Source: Ornithodoros turicata
Lineage: Eukaryota; Arthropoda; Arachnida; Ixodida; Argasidae
Length of the DNA stretch: 64,000 nt
Assembly: GCF_037126465.1 (NCBI RefSeq)
Contig: NC_088204.1
Location: 81,234,361-81,298,360 of the forward strand
Direction of reading: 5' to 3'
The notes beneath the pieces are model-generated. The model did no database searches. It was not told the DNA's origin and was given only the letters and a program-made list of their open reading frames with translations. This document shows, piece after piece, positions 61,368-64,000 of this stretch; position 1 is the first letter of the stretch; each line of letters begins with the position of its first letter. The translations under genes and the position numbers were made by a program.

Positions 61368-61556
61368 ACTGTGACTGTGAGTGGTGTATAGCTGGAGAGA
61401 GAGGAGAGCAGAAAGCGTCCTGGGCCCACTTCATGGGGAACTTAACCAACGTCCGTCCTGGATAATGTGCAAGAAAACTCAGGGAAGCGTTCAAACAGCA
61501 CAGCTGATAGTGGGGTTCGAACCTACCACCTTCCAGCCCTAAACACGACCTTGATG
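61368..61556 (-). mobile_element. tRNA-derived SINE
   Basis: Minus strand: GGTTCGAACCCC B-box region inverted, 'ccctgagttttctt', 'gaagtgggcccaggacgc' and a short 'tctctcctctctctcc' block. The head is cut and the copy is diverged. Confidence 0.65.
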
Positions 61557-61721
61557 CAAAATAACGAAACCAATTTGAATTTATAATCGAAACACTTTTT
61601 CTTTTATTCGTATACTACATAAAAATTTCGTTGAACCGGGACTCATCGACGTAAAATATCAGCAACATAACTGTGAACGTGATGAACTGTAGAGAATTTT
61701 TTATTTTTTTTTTAAATTCCG

Positions 61722-61950
61722 TGTTAGAGCCGCGAAGCAACTGAAGCTATATGAGCGGCGTACAGATGGAGAGAGGACAGCAGGAGGGAGTGGGGTGGGG
61801 TTAGTATATGCGTCCGGGGCCGGCTTCATGGGAGACTGTGCCGACATTCGTCTGGAAAGTCTCCGGAAAAACCCAGGGAAAACCTCAGAGAGCACAGCTG
61901 GTGACGGGATTTGAACCCGTGTCATCTCCCGGTCTCGGCGTGGAAAGTCA
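61722..61950 (-). mobile_element. tRNA-derived SINE
   Basis: Minus strand: GGTTCAAATCCC B box, 'ccctgggtttttccgga', 'gtcggcacagtctcccatg', 'ctgtcctctctccatctgta' and 'cgccgctcatatagct'. It is in the family order and fairly intact. Confidence 0.78.
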
Positions 61951-63369
61951 CCTGTATAATGCTTGATACGTTCCGCCCTGGTGTATGAGTCATGATGATA
62001 AGTCATGCACGCTGCTATCGGGATCTATAATGGGTACGATAACTTCACGGTGACGTTATCTACTGCCCACTAACACTCTCTAAATCTTTCCAATGGCACC
62101 AACGACGTTATCAACGTTGCTTCGTTTGACGTCGGGTTTGAAGCCATTTGTTTAATCATTTCCTGCGAGTGCAGTACTCTTCCTTGCGAGGTAGTGTACG
62201 AAACAGAGAGAGGGAACGACACGAAAAAGAGGGAGAGAGAGAGAAAAAAAGGAGACTTTCGACACTTTATCGAATTCCAATGGTCTAATCTCTCACGTCG
62301 TGAAATTCCTTTAGACCCATTCTTTTTTTTATCATCCTTTCATTTATTTTCACGCTCCGAGTATTCGCGCCCGTTCCCGGTTTATTTATTTATTTATTTT
62401 CTCCTTTCGGCTTCGAAATCTGTCTCTCGCTCCGAGTTTGGTCGATTCCACAAAGCCACTCTAACAACACTGGACACGGGAAAGAGGACGAGAACGAGAG
62501 AGAGAAGGAGGTCACGTGGCGCGTCTTCCGCCCTTCCGATTGGACGATCTGCCCGTATTTGATACACGTCGTTGTTGTTTCAGCGCAAGTCCCTATGACG
62601 AAGTTAAGCTCGTCTTCTTCAGCGACGGGCAGATGCATTGATTTTTATTTATCGTCCGCTTCTGTCGGCCCATTGGTCAGCGTGGCTTAGGGGAAAAGTC
62701 TTGGCGGAGTTTATGAGGTTTACTTCTTGGCGCGTATGTGTACATCTCATACTTACGTGTGCAGCAAATGCAGTGGTGGATTGTCTTTTCCTTGTTTTTT
62801 TTTAATGCTTTTTCTAAATGTAGCGTGTTTTTGCATCACACGCGTGTTATTATGGGAACACGAGTTCAACAGAATGTCTGCCGTGCAAGCTACGTGTACA
62901 CTCGGTGTACATGGTCGGTACAACGCTACGTATGTTTACATCAACGGCGCCAGGAGTCAAAGAACAATCGTGCTATGTGTGTTTATCCTTGTATTTTGGC
63001 GCTGTGAATATGAACGTAGGTTGTCTTTTGTCTTATCACAGCTTGTCATAGTGGGGAAGTTCTGCCAGGCGGTGATGATGGTGGAGGGGTAATCACTGCT
63101 TGCCGTAGTCGGCCTCGCAAGGAGGGCGACGTCACAACTAACGCAAGTCCGTGGAAACAGGAGTGTGGGTTCGGATTTGCAGTGAAGTACAGTCGGGGGT
63201 TAATGGGGCACTAAAATGCAAAAACGACTTGCTCTCAAATGAAAGTCCGTGCTTCAATTCGAGTAATTCAAACAAAATTAGTCCACACAACGCTACCGTT
63301 TAGAAGAAAAACGCAATGAAAACAGACACGCCTTTGGCGGCATTCAATGAGACAGCAGGAGAAGAACTT
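61951..63369. other. Region without recognised gene
   Basis: A fragment 'cttcacggtgacgttatc' at about 62043-62060 matches the end of the element at 63370. Otherwise it is AT-rich, low-complexity sequence with no supported exon. Confidence 0.4.
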
Positions 63370-63754
63370 CACGGTGACGTTATCCGTGTATTCACACGGG
63401 CGACATTCCCCCGGAAGCGGAAGATGCGAAAAGCGTCATGGCTTTCTGCTGTCACCTGAGCGCGAGCGCTCAACGTCGCGTCTTCACGTACGCTGCTAAC
63501 CGTGGGGAATATCCTGCTATACAGCCACAAGATATTCCGTAGCAGACGACAGGAAAACACGCTGACGGTGTCGTCTGCTTGCTAAGTGTCGTCTGCTAAA
63601 TGCGCAGTACGCCACTCCCGATATTCCGCACCGTTTGAATGCTCAACATAACACGGGTCGGAACTTCGGCTCCGTGAGCAGTGTTTTCGCTTTTTCTTCC
63701 GCTCGAATATTCCGTGAGGATGTCGCTCGTGTGAACACACGGTATCTCACCGTG
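63370..63754. mobile_element. Terminal-inverted-repeat element with long ends
   Basis: CACGGTGACGTTATCCGTGT at the left and ACACACGGTATCTCACCGTG at the right are imperfect complements, continuing inward through a 'cacacgggcgacat' block for about 35 bp. Direct repeats of 'gtcgtctgct' lie in the middle. No transposase is encoded. Confidence 0.75.
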
Positions 63755-64000
63755 GGAAGAAGACCGCTTTCACCGCTTCTCAAGAGAGAAGCGCGCGAAA
63801 ACCTATCGTGGGCGTGTGGATTTGGCACGGGTCCGATCGTAGTGTTCCGTATATGCATGACATGATGCGCCCTCTTGCATTTTTCAATACCGATTCACTG
63901 ATTTGTAGCCCACAGCGGCTCTCGTGAATGTTCCACTGACTCTATTTACCTTCACGTCCTTCGGACAGCGACGCCAGTCCGCTTCGCAACGTGCACTATG

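Noticed and set aside
1..64000. Prokaryotic operon, phage or defence island
   Set aside because: All supported genes have spliceosomal introns and animal homologues, and no prokaryotic gene clusters are present.

Overview
This is animal nuclear DNA, not prokaryotic. Its genes are split into short exons bounded by GT/AG sites, the introns are long, and the DNA between genes is full of short transposable elements. The proteins are arthropod-like. The dense tRNA-derived SINEs and hAT/mariner-type MITEs suggest a chelicerate, most likely a tick. That placement is inference from recalled features and was not searched.

Five protein-coding loci can be supported. (1) The C-terminal five exons of a CDR2/centrocortin-like coiled-coil protein (871-4837, +). 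(2) A complete 22-exon lysosomal ClC-7-type chloride/proton exchanger (8958-20901, -) whose exon phases all close to one 746-residue protein. (3) A complete ribosomal protein L38 gene (21352-22740, +), head to head with ClC-7 across about 420-450 bp. (4) A four-exon, 289-residue four-membrane-span claudin-superfamily protein (26070-29401, +). (5) A first coding exon of a stargazin/TARP-like calcium channel gamma subunit (39292-39499, +), whose remaining exons I could not find. Two tRNA genes, Glu(UUC) and Gln(UUG), lie 6 bp apart at 24246-24395 (-).

The rest is mostly repeats. About a dozen copies or fragments of a tRNA-derived SINE are scattered through it, along with the 3' end of a non-LTR retrotransposon downstream of ClC-7. 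At least a dozen terminal-inverted-repeat elements are visible, several with exact 8-bp (hAT-type) or TA (mariner-type) target duplications. Some are nested inside one another. There is also a minisatellite in a ClC-7 intron, a 36-bp threonine-codon repeat near 40.5 kb, and many homopolymer and microsatellite tracts. From about 39.5 kb to the end I see no further confident gene.

I found no new multi-gene system, CRISPR array or operon. The most useful observations are structural: a hAT MITE inserted 7 bp from a ClC-7 splice donor, an altered chloride-selectivity motif in ClC-7, a probable two-tRNA transcription unit, the divergent L38/ClC-7 promoter, and a nested MITE whose pre-insertion sequence can be read from the other arm of its host.
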